This document shows, in pieces, positions 1-8,563 of a DNA stretch of 64,000 nt (positions are counted from its first letter, which is position 1; each line of letters begins with the position of its first letter). The stretch comes from Limisoma sp963601185 (GTDB lineage: Bacteria > Bacteroidota > Bacteroidia > Bacteroidales > Muribaculaceae). The translations under genes and the position numbers were made by a program. The stretch lies in the NCBI GenBank assembly GCA_963601185.1, contig CAVCEE010000012.1:14664-78663 (forward strand), read 5' to 3'. The notes under the pieces are model-generated. The model did no database searches. It had not been told where the DNA came from and worked only from the letters and a program-made list of their open reading frames with translations.

Positions 1-456
1 GCGAATTACAATTCACGCAACTCAAACAACGTGGTTTCTCCGCAAATCCGCCTCTTTGTAGGGGCAAGCGGCAGAGTGTCGTGGCGCACGCATCTGCGCC
101 GGTTGCCGCTGACGGTGAGTTACCAGACCGTAGTGCCGGTGGTGGGCGGATTTTTCCTGCCCGACTATGACCAGTCGTTCTATGAAATCTACCTTGGCAA
201 TTACGACAAGACAATCAACTTCGGCTATTGGGGCAACCGCTTCGACATCAACAACACCCTGACTGCCGATTTCCATTTCGGCTTCACGTCGCTGCGCATC
301 GGCTACCGCAATGAGTTTACCACCGTGTGGAAAAACAACATCAACCAGCGTCTGCAAACCCACAGTCTCGTCATCGGCGTGCAGTGGGAATCAATTCGGC
401 TTAATCCACGCTACGGTAAAATCGAAAAAGCAAAAATAATTTCGGCAATTTATTGA
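1..456 (+). CDS. Outer-membrane protein, C-terminal part (5' end outside window)
   Basis: The frame is open from base 1 with no stop, so the gene starts before the window and only about 151 C-terminal residues are visible. They alternate aromatic and polar residues in short stretches (SYQTVVPVVGGFF, FGYWGNRF, FHFGFTSLRIGYRNEF), as in transmembrane beta-hairpins of an outer-membrane barrel. The stop lies one base before the ATG of the S41 peptidase gene, so the two are probably co-transcribed. It may belong to the DUF3316 group of Bacteroidales membrane proteins, but I name that family only tentatively. Substrate and function cannot be read from this fragment. Confidence 0.6.
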   Translation, partial: ANYNSRNSNNVVSPQIRLFVGASGRVSWRTHLRRLPLTVSYQTVVPVVGGFFLPDYDQSFYEIYLGNYDKTINFGYWGNRFDINNTLTADFHFGFTSLRIGYRNEFTTVWKNNINQRLQTHSLVIGVQWESIRLNPRYGKIEKAKIISAIY

Positions 457-457
457 T

Positions 458-1486
458 ATGAAAAATATTACCATCAAAATAATCGTTGCACTCGTGTGTT
501 TGCTGTCGGCTACGGCATGCCACGACGTGACGGAGTATGCCAACAACCCACAGGGCAACTTTGAAGCCTTGTGGACAATCCTCGACGAGCACTATTGCTT
601 CTTCAAATACAAGAATGTGGACTGGCAGGAGGTGCACGACCGCTACGCTGCCAAAATCAGCAACGATATGACGCAGGAGGAACTGTTCCGTGTGTGTGCC
701 GAGATGGTGAAGGAACTGAAGGACGGACACACCAACCTGATTTCCACGTTCGATGCGTCGCGCTATTGGATTTACGAGCAGTATCCGCAGAACTATGACG
801 AGCGGATTGTTGAGGAAAACTATCTGCACTTTGATTACCGTATAACTTCGGGCATAAACTACCGCATACTCGACAACAACTATGCGTATATGTACTACGG
901 CTCGTTTTCGAGTGTGATAGGCGACGGCAATCTTGACAATGTGCTTGCCACTTTGTCGCTTGCCGACGGACTGATTATCGATGTGCGCAACAATGGCGGC
1001 GGCTACATAACCAATGCGGAAACACTTGTTGCTCGCTTCATCGACAAGCCGTTGCTTGCCGGATATATCTGCCACAAGACTGGAACTGGGCACGATGATT
1101 TCTCAGAACTTTATGCCTACAACATCGACCCTGCCAAGGATCGTGTGCATTGGAAGAATAAGCCGATTGCCATACTCACAAACCGGTCTACATTCAGCGC
1201 AGCCAACAATTTTGTGTCGCTGATGAAGAATCTACCTAACGTAGTCATTGTGGGCGATACAACTGGTGGCGGCTGCGGACTGCCGTTCACATCTGAACTG
1301 CCCAACGGCTGGGCGATACGCTTCAGTGCTGCTCCAATCTATGACGCCAACCGCCAACTCACCGAGTTTGGCGTAGACCCTACCGAAGGCTACAAGGTGG
1401 ATATGGATGCCGCCGACAGTGCCCAAGGCATCGACACCATTTTGGAAACCGCATTCAAGGCGTTGACCGAGATGCAGAAGAAATAG
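458..1486 (+). CDS. S41-family (tricorn/CTP-like) peptidase, lipoprotein
   Basis: The 342-residue protein starts with a lipoprotein signal ending in LSATAC, lipidated at Cys20, so it should sit in the envelope. Residues 30-95 resemble the helical tricorn-type N-domain of S41 proteases, ending in ELKDGHTNL. The peptidase core follows: IIDVRNNGGGY near residue 173, then a nucleophile region TFSAANNF with the likely catalytic Ser near 247, then VGDTTGGG. No PDZ domain is obvious, as in short tricorn-like S41 members. The ATG lies one base after the upstream barrel gene's stop, suggesting translational coupling. The substrate is unknown; proteolysis of envelope proteins is the family role. Confidence 0.85.
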   Translation: MKNITIKIIVALVCLLSATACHDVTEYANNPQGNFEALWTILDEHYCFFKYKNVDWQEVHDRYAAKISNDMTQEELFRVCAEMVKELKDGHTNLISTFDASRYWIYEQYPQNYDERIVEENYLHFDYRITSGINYRILDNNYAYMYYGSFSSVIGDGNLDNVLATLSLADGLIIDVRNNGGGYITNAETLVARFIDKPLLAGYICHKTGTGHDDFSELYAYNIDPAKDRVHWKNKPIAILTNRSTFSAANNFVSLMKNLPNVVIVGDTTGGGCGLPFTSELPNGWAIRFSAAPIYDANRQLTEFGVDPTEGYKVDMDAADSAQGIDTILETAFKALTEMQKK

Positions 1487-1533
1487 GGTGGGATTTGTGG
1501 GGCTGCCCATACGCATAATTCCACTTTTTGCCG

Positions 1534-1541
1534 TAATTTTG
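1534..1541 (+). promoter_or_regulatory. Putative -7 box of mfd
   Basis: TAATTTTG matches the Bacteroidetes -7 consensus TAnnTTTG and lies 20 bases before the mfd ATG. No convincing -33 TTTG sits at the usual 19-20 bp distance, so the call is tentative. Confidence 0.45.
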
Positions 1542-1561
1542 CGGCGTAGAATTTTAGAGAT

Positions 1562-4500
1562 ATGGACATTTCTGAATTGTGCGGACTGCTGATGCCGGCG
1601 GCCCGCGTTGCGGCATTGAGCAAATGCTTGAAAGACAAGAAAATCAAACGGATAAAGATGGACGGCTTGGTGGGCTCTGCGCCTGCTGTGGTGTTCTCGT
1701 GTCTGCCCAGACTGAAGCAGCCGTATCTGGCTGTGGCAAACGATATGGACGAAGCCGGATACCTCTACAACGACCTCTGCCAGATTCTCGGAGAGGAGGC
1801 AATATTGATTTTTCCGTCGGGCTATAAGCGCGACATCAAATATGGTCAGGCTGACCCTCCATCGCAGATTCTCCGCTCAGAGGTGTTGAGCCGGTGGGGC
1901 GACGGCAAATTGAAGATTGTGGTCACCTATCCGGAGGCACTTGCCGAGAAGGTTGCGCCGAGAAAAGCGATTGAGGACAGTACTCTTACTTTCCGCAAGG
2001 GCGGTACGGCAGACCTCACGGAAACTGCCAAACGCTTGCGCGACTTCGGGTTTACGACGGTCGACTATGTGTATGAGCCAGGACAGTTTGCCGTGCGTGG
2101 ATCAATCCTCGACATTTTCTCTTTTGCCAACGAGCAGCCTTACCGCATCGACTTTTTCGGCGACGACATCGAGAGCATACGCACATTCAACATCGAGACG
2201 CAACTGTCGGAGCAACCGGTCGACGAGATTACCGTAGTCAACAACCTTAATGCCGGAACGGCGGACGGCACGTCCTTTCTCCGTTTCGCTGGGGCTGACA
2301 CTGTGCTTCTGCTCCACGACCGCGAATGGCTTTGCCAACGAGTGCATGCCGTGGCTGAAGAAACACTGTCGGAAAGTGCCGTGGTGGCTCGCGAGGGCGA
2401 TGCCCACGCTATGGATAACGTGGTCGATGCCGACCAGTTTTGCGCTGATGTCAACGGATTTCGCTCGGTGGACTATGCCGTAACCAACCGTGGCACGCAC
2501 GATGCCACACTTACGTTCAATACCTCGCTTCAGGGCGTGTTCCACAAGAATTTCGACATTATCAGCACCTCGTTCAAGCAGTTTGAAGCGGATGGTTACA
2601 AGATTTGCATTCTGTCCGACAGCGAGCCGCAGTTTGAACGACTTCGCTCCATCTTCGACGATCGCCACGACGAGATTCGTTTCACGCCGGTGCTGCGAAC
2701 CCTCCACGAGGGATTTGTCGACAACGACCACAAAATCTGTGCATTCACCGACCATCAGATTTTCGAGCGTTTCCACAAATACACGCTGAAGAGCGACCGT
2801 GTGCGCTCCGGCAAACTTGCTTTGTCGCTTAAGGAACTGTCGCAAATCGAGGTGGGCGACTACATTGTCCACGTGGACCATGGTGTGGGTCGCTTCGGCG
2901 GACTTGTGCGCACTGCCGTCAACGGCAAGATGCAGGAGATGATTAAACTCACATATCTCAACGACGACAAGATTTTCGTATCAATACATTCACTTCATAA
3001 ACTCGCCAAATACCGCGGAAAGGAGGGCATAGAGCCGCGGCTCAACAAACTCGGTTCGGGGGCGTGGAACAAGGTGAAGGAGCGCACCAAGTCAAAACTC
3101 AAGGACATCGCGCGCGACCTTATCCGCCTTTATGCCGCACGCCGCCAGGAGCAGGGCTTTGCCTATTCGCCCGACGGCTATTTGCAGCACGAACTGGAGG
3201 CTTCGTTTATCTATGAGGACACGCCCGACCAACTGAAAGCCACGGAGGCCGTGAAGGCCGATATGGAAAGCAACCGCCCGATGGATCGCCTGATTTGCGG
3301 CGATGTTGGCTTTGGCAAGACGGAGGTGGCTATCCGTGCGGCATTCAAGGCGGCCACCGACGGCAAGCAGACTGCCGTACTGGTGCCTACCACAGTGCTG
3401 GCGTACCAGCATTTCACCACTTTCAGCGAGCGATTGAAGGAATTTCCTGTGCGTGTAGACTATCTGAGTCGTGCTCGCAAGCCGAAGGATGTGAAGCGCA
3501 TCCTCGAAGAACTCAAAGATGGAAAAATCGACATACTTATAGGTACTCATAAACTCATCGGCAAGAGTGTGCAATTCAAGGATTTGGGATTGCTCGTTGT
3601 CGACGAGGAACAGAAGTTTGGCGTGGGAGTGAAGGAGAAACTCAAGCAGTTGAAGGTTAACGTAGACACCCTCACTATGTCGGCAACGCCGATACCACGC
3701 ACGTTGCAGTTCTCGCTTATGGGTGCGCGCGATTTGAGTGCCATCAACACTCCGCCGCGCAATCGCTATCCCATCATCACCTCGGTGACAGCCCTTGATG
3801 ACGATATTCTCAAGGAGGCAATCAACTTTGAGTTGGCGCGCGGCGGACAGGTGTTTATTGTGAACAACCGCATAGAGCAACTCTTCGACCTTGAGAGCCG
3901 TGTGCGTCGGCTGGTGCCCGACGCTCGCACCATCATCGGCCACGGTCAGATGGCTTCCGACAAATTGGAACAGACGATTATCGACTTCGCTTCGCATCAG
4001 TATGACGTGTTGCTTGCCACCACAATCATCGAGAGCGGTATCGATATGCCGAACGTCAACACCATAATTATCAACAATGCGCAGAATTTCGGATTGAGCG
4101 AACTCCATCAGTTGCGCGGCCGTGTGGGGCGTAGCAACCGCAAAGCGTTCTGCTATCTGCTTGTGCCGCCAGAAGCGTCGCTCACTCCTGTGGCACGCCG
4201 ACGGTTGCAGGCCATTGAGAGTTTCTCCGACCTTGGTAGCGGCATCCACATTGCTATGCAGGATCTCGACATCCGCGGAGCGGGCAATCTGCTCGGCGCG
4301 GAGCAGAGTGGATTTATTGCCGACCTTGGCTATGAGACCTACCAGAAAATCCTTAAGGAGGCTGTGCTGGAATTGAAGACGGAGGAGTTTGCCGACACAT
4401 TTGCCGAGGAAAATGCCTCTGCCGCCGACACCTCCTATGCCAATGACTGTACGATTGAGAGTGACCTCGAAATCCTCTTCCCTGCCGACTATGTGCCGCA

Positions 4501-4903
4501 GGAGAGCGAGCGCATATTGCTCTATCAGGAACTCGACAATATGGAGCGGCAAGAGGATGTCGATGCCTTTTGCCATCGCCTTGAAGACCGTTTCGGCCCG
4601 ATTCCCGACCAGGCGCGCGAGTTGATTCTGATTGTCACCTTGCGCCGGCTTGCCAGACAACTCGGCATAGAGAAGATTGTGCTGAAGCAGGGACACATGA
4701 CGATGTTTTTCGTGTCGTCGGACAATGCCGCCTACTATCAGTCACCGGCATTCGGACGCATACTCACTTATCTGCAGCAGAACGTGCGCACCACGAAACT
4801 CAACGAGCACAACAACCGCCGCTCAATGCGCATAGAGGGCATTGCCACCGTGCAGGCCGCTACCGCCACCGTCACCGACATTCTCCAACTCCCTGCTTGC
4901 TGA
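1562..4903 (+). CDS. mfd: Transcription-repair coupling factor Mfd
   Basis: This 1113-residue protein has the full Mfd layout. A UvrB-like N-terminal module recruits UvrA. A CarD-like RNA-polymerase interaction domain follows near residue 430 (GDYIVHVDHGVGRFGGL). The SF2 translocase has a Walker A motif GDVGFGKTE near 580, a Walker B/DEEQ box near 681 (VVDEEQKFGV), the SATPIPRTL motif, and motif VI QLRGRVGRS. The C-terminal TRCF domain reaches the end. Mfd pushes RNA polymerase off lesions and starts nucleotide excision repair in the cytoplasm. Length is normal for Bacteroidetes. The gene appears to stand alone, with the porin gene convergent downstream. Confidence 0.97.
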   Translation: MDISELCGLLMPAARVAALSKCLKDKKIKRIKMDGLVGSAPAVVFSCLPRLKQPYLAVANDMDEAGYLYNDLCQILGEEAILIFPSGYKRDIKYGQADPPSQILRSEVLSRWGDGKLKIVVTYPEALAEKVAPRKAIEDSTLTFRKGGTADLTETAKRLRDFGFTTVDYVYEPGQFAVRGSILDIFSFANEQPYRIDFFGDDIESIRTFNIETQLSEQPVDEITVVNNLNAGTADGTSFLRFAGADTVLLLHDREWLCQRVHAVAEETLSESAVVAREGDAHAMDNVVDADQFCADVNGFRSVDYAVTNRGTHDATLTFNTSLQGVFHKNFDIISTSFKQFEADGYKICILSDSEPQFERLRSIFDDRHDEIRFTPVLRTLHEGFVDNDHKICAFTDHQIFERFHKYTLKSDRVRSGKLALSLKELSQIEVGDYIVHVDHGVGRFGGLVRTAVNGKMQEMIKLTYLNDDKIFVSIHSLHKLAKYRGKEGIEPRLNKLGSGAWNKVKERTKSKLKDIARDLIRLYAARRQEQGFAYSPDGYLQHELEASFIYEDTPDQLKATEAVKADMESNRPMDRLICGDVGFGKTEVAIRAAFKAATDGKQTAVLVPTTVLAYQHFTTFSERLKEFPVRVDYLSRARKPKDVKRILEELKDGKIDILIGTHKLIGKSVQFKDLGLLVVDEEQKFGVGVKEKLKQLKVNVDTLTMSATPIPRTLQFSLMGARDLSAINTPPRNRYPIITSVTALDDDILKEAINFELARGGQVFIVNNRIEQLFDLESRVRRLVPDARTIIGHGQMASDKLEQTIIDFASHQYDVLLATTIIESGIDMPNVNTIIINNAQNFGLSELHQLRGRVGRSNRKAFCYLLVPPEASLTPVARRRLQAIESFSDLGSGIHIAMQDLDIRGAGNLLGAEQSGFIADLGYETYQKILKEAVLELKTEEFADTFAEENASAADTSYANDCTIESDLEILFPADYVPQESERILLYQELDNMERQEDVDAFCHRLEDRFGPIPDQARELILIVTLRRLARQLGIEKIVLKQGHMTMFFVSSDNAAYYQSPAFGRILTYLQQNVRTTKLNEHNNRRSMRIEGIATVQAATATVTDILQLPAC

Positions 4904-4964
4904 TAGCCTCATTCCCAGCGCACACAGTTCTTTGGCTATTGATCTCGAATCATTTGAGGGTAAT

Positions 4965-5000
4965 ACAAAAAAATAGCCGCGAGCATCTGCTCGCGGCTAT
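4965..5000 (-). terminator. Terminator of the OmpA-type porin gene, possibly bidirectional
   Basis: A perfect 13-bp inverted repeat (4973-4985 with 4988-5000, 2-base loop) reads into seven Ts on the minus strand. It lies between the convergent stops of mfd and the porin gene and may serve both. Confidence 0.85.
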
Positions 5001-5031
5001 CTTGTTTAGCCTTTGGATTTGTCCAACCGAA

Positions 5032-6210
5032 TTACTTGCTTTCGCTGTCGTCGATTGTACAAACGCTTACGCGGTTCCAGTCAGCCTCAGAGAACATGTC
5101 ACCGATACCGTTACCGGCAGCGTCGATGCGCTTAGCGTTGATTTTGTAACGCTTAACGAGGATGTTCTTTACAGCCTCTGCACGGGCGTTGGCGATTCTT
5201 TCGTTAACTTCCTGGCTGCCTTCTGGAGAAGCGAAGCCGCGGATAACAACCTTAGCGTCCTTGTGGTTGTTCAAGTAAGTAGCGATACGCTCTACGTTAG
5301 GCAACTGTGCGTTGTCGACAGTTGATTTGCCCTTGCCGAATGTAACGACTGACTCCATTGAGCGAGTGTTGTTAGTCTGTACTTCCTTGATAACCTGAGG
5401 AGCGCGGTTCTTGAGGTTGTTGATAGTGTCGTTGAGGTCGCTGATAGTGTTGTTTGCGTCCTTAAGTTCTGCGTTCTTCTTGTTGAGGTCGCCGCGCAAC
5501 TGGTTGATCTTTGCGTTGAGACCGTCGATCTCGTCTTGGTTGTAGAGGTCAGCGTAAGTGAAGTGGTGAGTACCGTTGCTTGTCTTGAAGTGGTAAGCGA
5601 TACCTGCTGTTACTTCCCATACTGCTGCGTTAGAGCTGAACACAACTGCGTTGTGCTCGTCGCGACCATCGATGTTCCAAACAATTGCCGGCTTGAGAGC
5701 CAATGTCCACTGGCGGTCGTTGCCGAGGTTGAAACCGAAGTTCAAACCAACCTTAGTTGTCATGCAGTTTGTTGAGTGACCGTCAACCTTGTTGTAGGTG
5801 TATACGTGACCCCAACCGATACCACCGATTGCTTCGATTTCAAACAAGCGAGGTGTGCCGTTGTAGCCACCGAAGAGGTTCATAAGGTTCAAGCCACCGT
5901 TAAGAGAGAGGTTGCTTGTGTCGAATGCAGTGCGTGTGCCGCGGTTTCCGAAAACACCTGTAGTGTTTACACCTGCAGAGAAGTCAACGCCAGCCTTGAA
6001 TACCGGAGTGAACTGCTTGTAAACTTCCACGCCGAATTGACCGCGCCAGTTGTCGAAGAAATCATCGTTGTGGGTCAATGGCTGAGTTGCGCCTACGTTA
6101 AGGCCAACTGACCAGTTGTCTGTAAATTTAGTGCCTGTAAGGGCTTTGTCTGCGGCATTGGCAGAAAGGATTGATGCTGCCAAAGCAAGAGTGAAAAGTA
6201 CTTTTTTCAT
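5032..6210 (-). CDS. OmpA-family outer-membrane protein (major porin type)
   Basis: The 392-residue product has a Sec signal peptide (MKKVLFTLALAASILSANA). An 8-strand-like N-terminal barrel spans roughly residues 25-215, followed by a short coiled coil (about 228-275; QLRGDLNKKNAELKDANNTI) and a C-terminal OmpA-like peptidoglycan-binding domain (about 290-392; FGKGKSTVDNAQLPNVERIA, then RGFASPEGSQEVNERIANARAEAV). It anchors the outer membrane to peptidoglycan. Lys-rich, regular codons suggest high expression. It has its own strong terminator and is divergent from the Lrp-type gene, with which it shares a 142-bp promoter region. Confidence 0.93.
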   Translation of the reverse strand: MKKVLFTLALAASILSANAADKALTGTKFTDNWSVGLNVGATQPLTHNDDFFDNWRGQFGVEVYKQFTPVFKAGVDFSAGVNTTGVFGNRGTRTAFDTSNLSLNGGLNLMNLFGGYNGTPRLFEIEAIGGIGWGHVYTYNKVDGHSTNCMTTKVGLNFGFNLGNDRQWTLALKPAIVWNIDGRDEHNAVVFSSNAAVWEVTAGIAYHFKTSNGTHHFTYADLYNQDEIDGLNAKINQLRGDLNKKNAELKDANNTISDLNDTINNLKNRAPQVIKEVQTNNTRSMESVVTFGKGKSTVDNAQLPNVERIATYLNNHKDAKVVIRGFASPEGSQEVNERIANARAEAVKNILVKRYKINAKRIDAAGNGIGDMFSEADWNRVSVCTIDDSESK

Positions 6211-6293
6211 TTATAATAGAATTTTTTAATTACGTATATAAGAACAATCGACTTTAGAAAAGGTTTACAGAAAATCGGATTTTTTTTCAAAAA

Positions 6294-6335
6294 AGGCGTT
6301 TTTTTAGACAAAACGCCTAAAAATCACTATCTTCG
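6294..6335 (+). promoter_or_regulatory. Inverted repeat and -7 box before the Lrp-type gene
   Basis: A 9-bp inverted repeat (AGGCGTTTT at 6294-6302, AAAACGCCT at 6310-6318) lies immediately upstream of a -7-like box TATCTTCG (6328-6335), which is 17 bases before the regulator's ATG. The repeat covers the expected -33 region. Such a position would suit an operator for self-regulation, though a simple hairpin is also possible. Confidence 0.5.
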
Positions 6336-6352
6336 CACAATAAAAATTTTTT

Positions 6353-6823
6353 ATGGAAACTGCAGAAAAATTAGATAAGGTAGACATTCAGATACTTCGC
6401 ACGCTTCAAGGCAATGCCCGACTTACAATCAAAGAACTGGCACAGAGCGTAAACCTCTCGTCCACGCCGGTGTTTGAACGGCTGAAACGCTTGGAAAGCC
6501 GTGGGTATATCCAGAAATACATTGCAGTGCTCAATGCCGAGAAACTCAACCAAGGGTTTGTGGTGTTCTGTAATGTGAAGATGCGCCAAATCAACCATGC
6601 CATCGCTGCGGAGTTCACTAAAATTGTGCAGGACATCCCTGAGGTGACGGAATGCTACAACATCAGCGGCAGTTTCGACTATCTTCTGAAAATCCACGCC
6701 CCTGACATGAAGTACTATCAGGAATTTGTGCTCAACGTGCTCGGTCGCATTGAGTATCTTGCGTCAGTGGAAAGCATCTTCGTGATGGACGAACTGAAGC
6801 ACGAGTACGGCATACATATATAA
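6353..6823 (+). CDS. Lrp/AsnC-family transcriptional regulator
   Basis: The 156-residue protein has the Lrp/AsnC layout. An N-terminal winged helix-turn-helix occupies residues 7-60 (DIQILRTLQGNARLTIKEL, then LSSTPVFERLKRLESRGYI). The RAM ligand-binding domain follows (about 70-150), with the typical ITECYNISGSFDYLL-like segment here as VTECYNISGSFDYLLK. Members bind DNA as dimers to octamers and sense amino acids. It is divergent from the OmpA-type porin gene, so control of the shared region is possible but unproven. The amino-acid ligand cannot be told from sequence. Confidence 0.93.
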   Translation: METAEKLDKVDIQILRTLQGNARLTIKELAQSVNLSSTPVFERLKRLESRGYIQKYIAVLNAEKLNQGFVVFCNVKMRQINHAIAAEFTKIVQDIPEVTECYNISGSFDYLLKIHAPDMKYYQEFVLNVLGRIEYLASVESIFVMDELKHEYGIHI

Positions 6824-6841
6824 TAGAGGACTCCGGCATCG

Positions 6842-7579
6842 TTATTTTGAGTGCTTGGAGTGGGCAGAGCGCAGACGGTGGTGGTAGCCGCGCTTCTTGT
6901 AACTCGGTCCATTGTAGTGGTAGGCAAAATTGCTCCAGTCTTTTTTCTTCAGGTATTTCACCAAGTCGCGGTTGATGCAGAACTGCGCAAAAAGTTCGAG
7001 TTGCTCGGCCTCGGATTCCGACATTCGAGCCACAAACTCGTCAATCGTGGCGCATCCACAACTCTTCCAGTTGAATCCACCAATCTGAAACATTCCCCAA
7101 AAGGCAGCCTTGTTGGCTGCGTCGCTGCTGATTGTGCGCGCTGATTCCAAGCGTGCCCACTGGGCATTTCCGTAGCCTCCGTACTTCTTCGAGTTTACGG
7201 GGCTGAAGCAAGTGTAGCCCTTGTATTTGGCGGTGCTGATGCCAGCCTGACGGAGATTGCGGCGGAACATTGTCAGGTCGAAGTTGATGAGTGGTTTGCC
7301 CGGCGAAACAAAGCCTTGGTGCGACTTCCCAGCCTCAATCTCCACTACGGCCTTCATCGTGGCAATGTCGATGCCCAGTTCGTTCGCCACTGTCTGGTAG
7401 TCCTCGTCGGTGAGCCGTGTGTAGCGGCTGTTGTCGATGACCTTGGTCGAGTCTGAGGCTACCGATGTTGTGTCGGCTGCCACTGCTATGTCGTCGCCGT
7501 CGGCAGGATGGTGTGGCGAGGCGATTATTGTCAGTGTGGCAACTGTAATGACGATGGCTGTAATGAAGAATTTGTTCAT
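6842..7579 (-). CDS. Secreted N-acetylmuramidase (DUF3380-type) protein
   Basis: The 245-residue protein has an N-terminal signal or anchor segment (FFITAIVITVATLTIIA) and a Ser/Thr/Asp-rich linker to about residue 50. The rest matches the N-acetylmuramidase family once called DUF3380: AVVEIEAGKS around residue 77 with a candidate catalytic Glu (80 or 82), FWGMFQIGGFNW, FVARMSESEAEQLELFAQF, and a closing NFAYHYNGPSYKKRGYHHRL. The family cleaves the glycan strand of peptidoglycan and is best known from phage lysins. No holin, spanin or phage gene is nearby, so a housekeeping wall-remodelling role is more likely. The basic His/Lys-rich tail is short. Confidence 0.8.
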   Translation of the reverse strand: MNKFFITAIVITVATLTIIASPHHPADGDDIAVAADTTSVASDSTKVIDNSRYTRLTDEDYQTVANELGIDIATMKAVVEIEAGKSHQGFVSPGKPLINFDLTMFRRNLRQAGISTAKYKGYTCFSPVNSKKYGGYGNAQWARLESARTISSDAANKAAFWGMFQIGGFNWKSCGCATIDEFVARMSESEAEQLELFAQFCINRDLVKYLKKKDWSNFAYHYNGPSYKKRGYHHRLRSAHSKHSK

Positions 7580-7656
7580 AGTTCTTGATTTGGTAGGGGA
7601 GTCGTACGACTTGCTTATTCTTATATAACGCTTATGCCGTCAAAATTGTTCAAAAA

Positions 7657-7674
7657 CGCCGCCAATCGGCGGCG
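7657..7674. repeat. GC-rich hairpin between divergent genes
   Basis: A perfect 7-bp stem CGCCGCC/GGCGGCG with loop AATC lies in the 183-bp region between the muramidase and the phosphoesterase gene. It has no T-run in either direction, so it is not an obvious terminator. Function unknown. Confidence 0.4.
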
Positions 7675-7762
7675 CATACTATAACAGTCCACTTTTGGCG
7701 AAAAATTGATAACCGCCAAATCCTGCTTTTTCACGACCTTTGCAGTGAAAATGTAACTGATT

Positions 7763-8563
7763 ATGTATAAATATATTGCATCGTTTGCGATGCTTTGCAT
7801 CCTTGTTGGGTGCGATATGATTGAATATCATCCGTACGACCTCGATGTGAGCGGCGACATTGGTATCAACAGCCGCAACATTGCCTTGATAGAACAACGA
7901 ATGAAGGGTCGCGACGAGTTTACGTTTGCTGTGATTAGCGACACCCAGCGCTGGTATGATGAGACGCGCGACGAGGTGACTTCGATAAATGCTCGCGGCG
8001 ACATCGACTTTGTTGTCCACACCGGCGATTTGTCGGACTTCGGTGCCAAACTCGAGTTTACCCTTCAGCGAGACATCCTTAACAATTTGACAATGCCGTA
8101 TGTGTGCATCCTTGGCAACCACGATTGTGTGGGCACAGGCGAACAGGTGTTTGAAAAAGTGTTTGGCGAGCCTAATTTTTCATTTGTAGCAGGCAACGTA
8201 CGCTTCGTATGCTTGAATACCAATGCCTTGGAATACGATTATTCGTGTGCTGTACCTGATTTTTCATATATCAAGGACTGTGCGGACAATTGCCCCGAGG
8301 GAGTGGAGAAGACCATCGTGGCGATGCACGCCGGACCATTCTCGGAGCAGTTCAACAACAACGTGGCGGATGCGTTCCAATATTGCATCAGGCAGTTGCC
8401 GTCGTTGCAGTTCTGCCTTTATGGCCACAACCATCAAGTGGCTGCCGACGACCTTTTCGGCGATGGCATAATCTATTATCAATGCACCTGCGCCAAAAAG
8501 CGCAAGTATCTGGTGTTTAAAATCAGAAAGGAGGGCTACGACTATGCGGTTGTCAACTATTAG
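7763..8563 (+). CDS. Calcineurin-like metallophosphoesterase, lipoprotein
   Basis: The 266-residue protein opens with a short lipoprotein signal (SFAMLCILVGC, lipidation at Cys17). The dinuclear-metal phosphoesterase motifs appear in order: ISDTQ near residue 60 (variant of DxH), HTGDLSD, ILGNHDCVG, VAMHAG and LYGHNHQ. All main metal ligands are present, although the first motif has Gln where His is usual. The enzyme should act on phosphoesters in the periplasm; its substrate is unknown. The downstream gene overlaps its end by 20 bp, so the two are probably one operon. Confidence 0.87.
   Translation: MYKYIASFAMLCILVGCDMIEYHPYDLDVSGDIGINSRNIALIEQRMKGRDEFTFAVISDTQRWYDETRDEVTSINARGDIDFVVHTGDLSDFGAKLEFTLQRDILNNLTMPYVCILGNHDCVGTGEQVFEKVFGEPNFSFVAGNVRFVCLNTNALEYDYSCAVPDFSYIKDCADNCPEGVEKTIVAMHAGPFSEQFNNNVADAFQYCIRQLPSLQFCLYGHNHQVAADDLFGDGIIYYQCTCAKKRKYLVFKIRKEGYDYAVVNY

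Noticed and set aside
3092..4696. Minus-strand open frame of 534 codons within mfd
   Set aside because: Lies opposite conserved helicase motifs of mfd; no protein family features of its own.
4897..5325. Plus-strand frame after mfd
   Set aside because: Crosses the terminator and lies opposite the OmpA domain of the porin gene.
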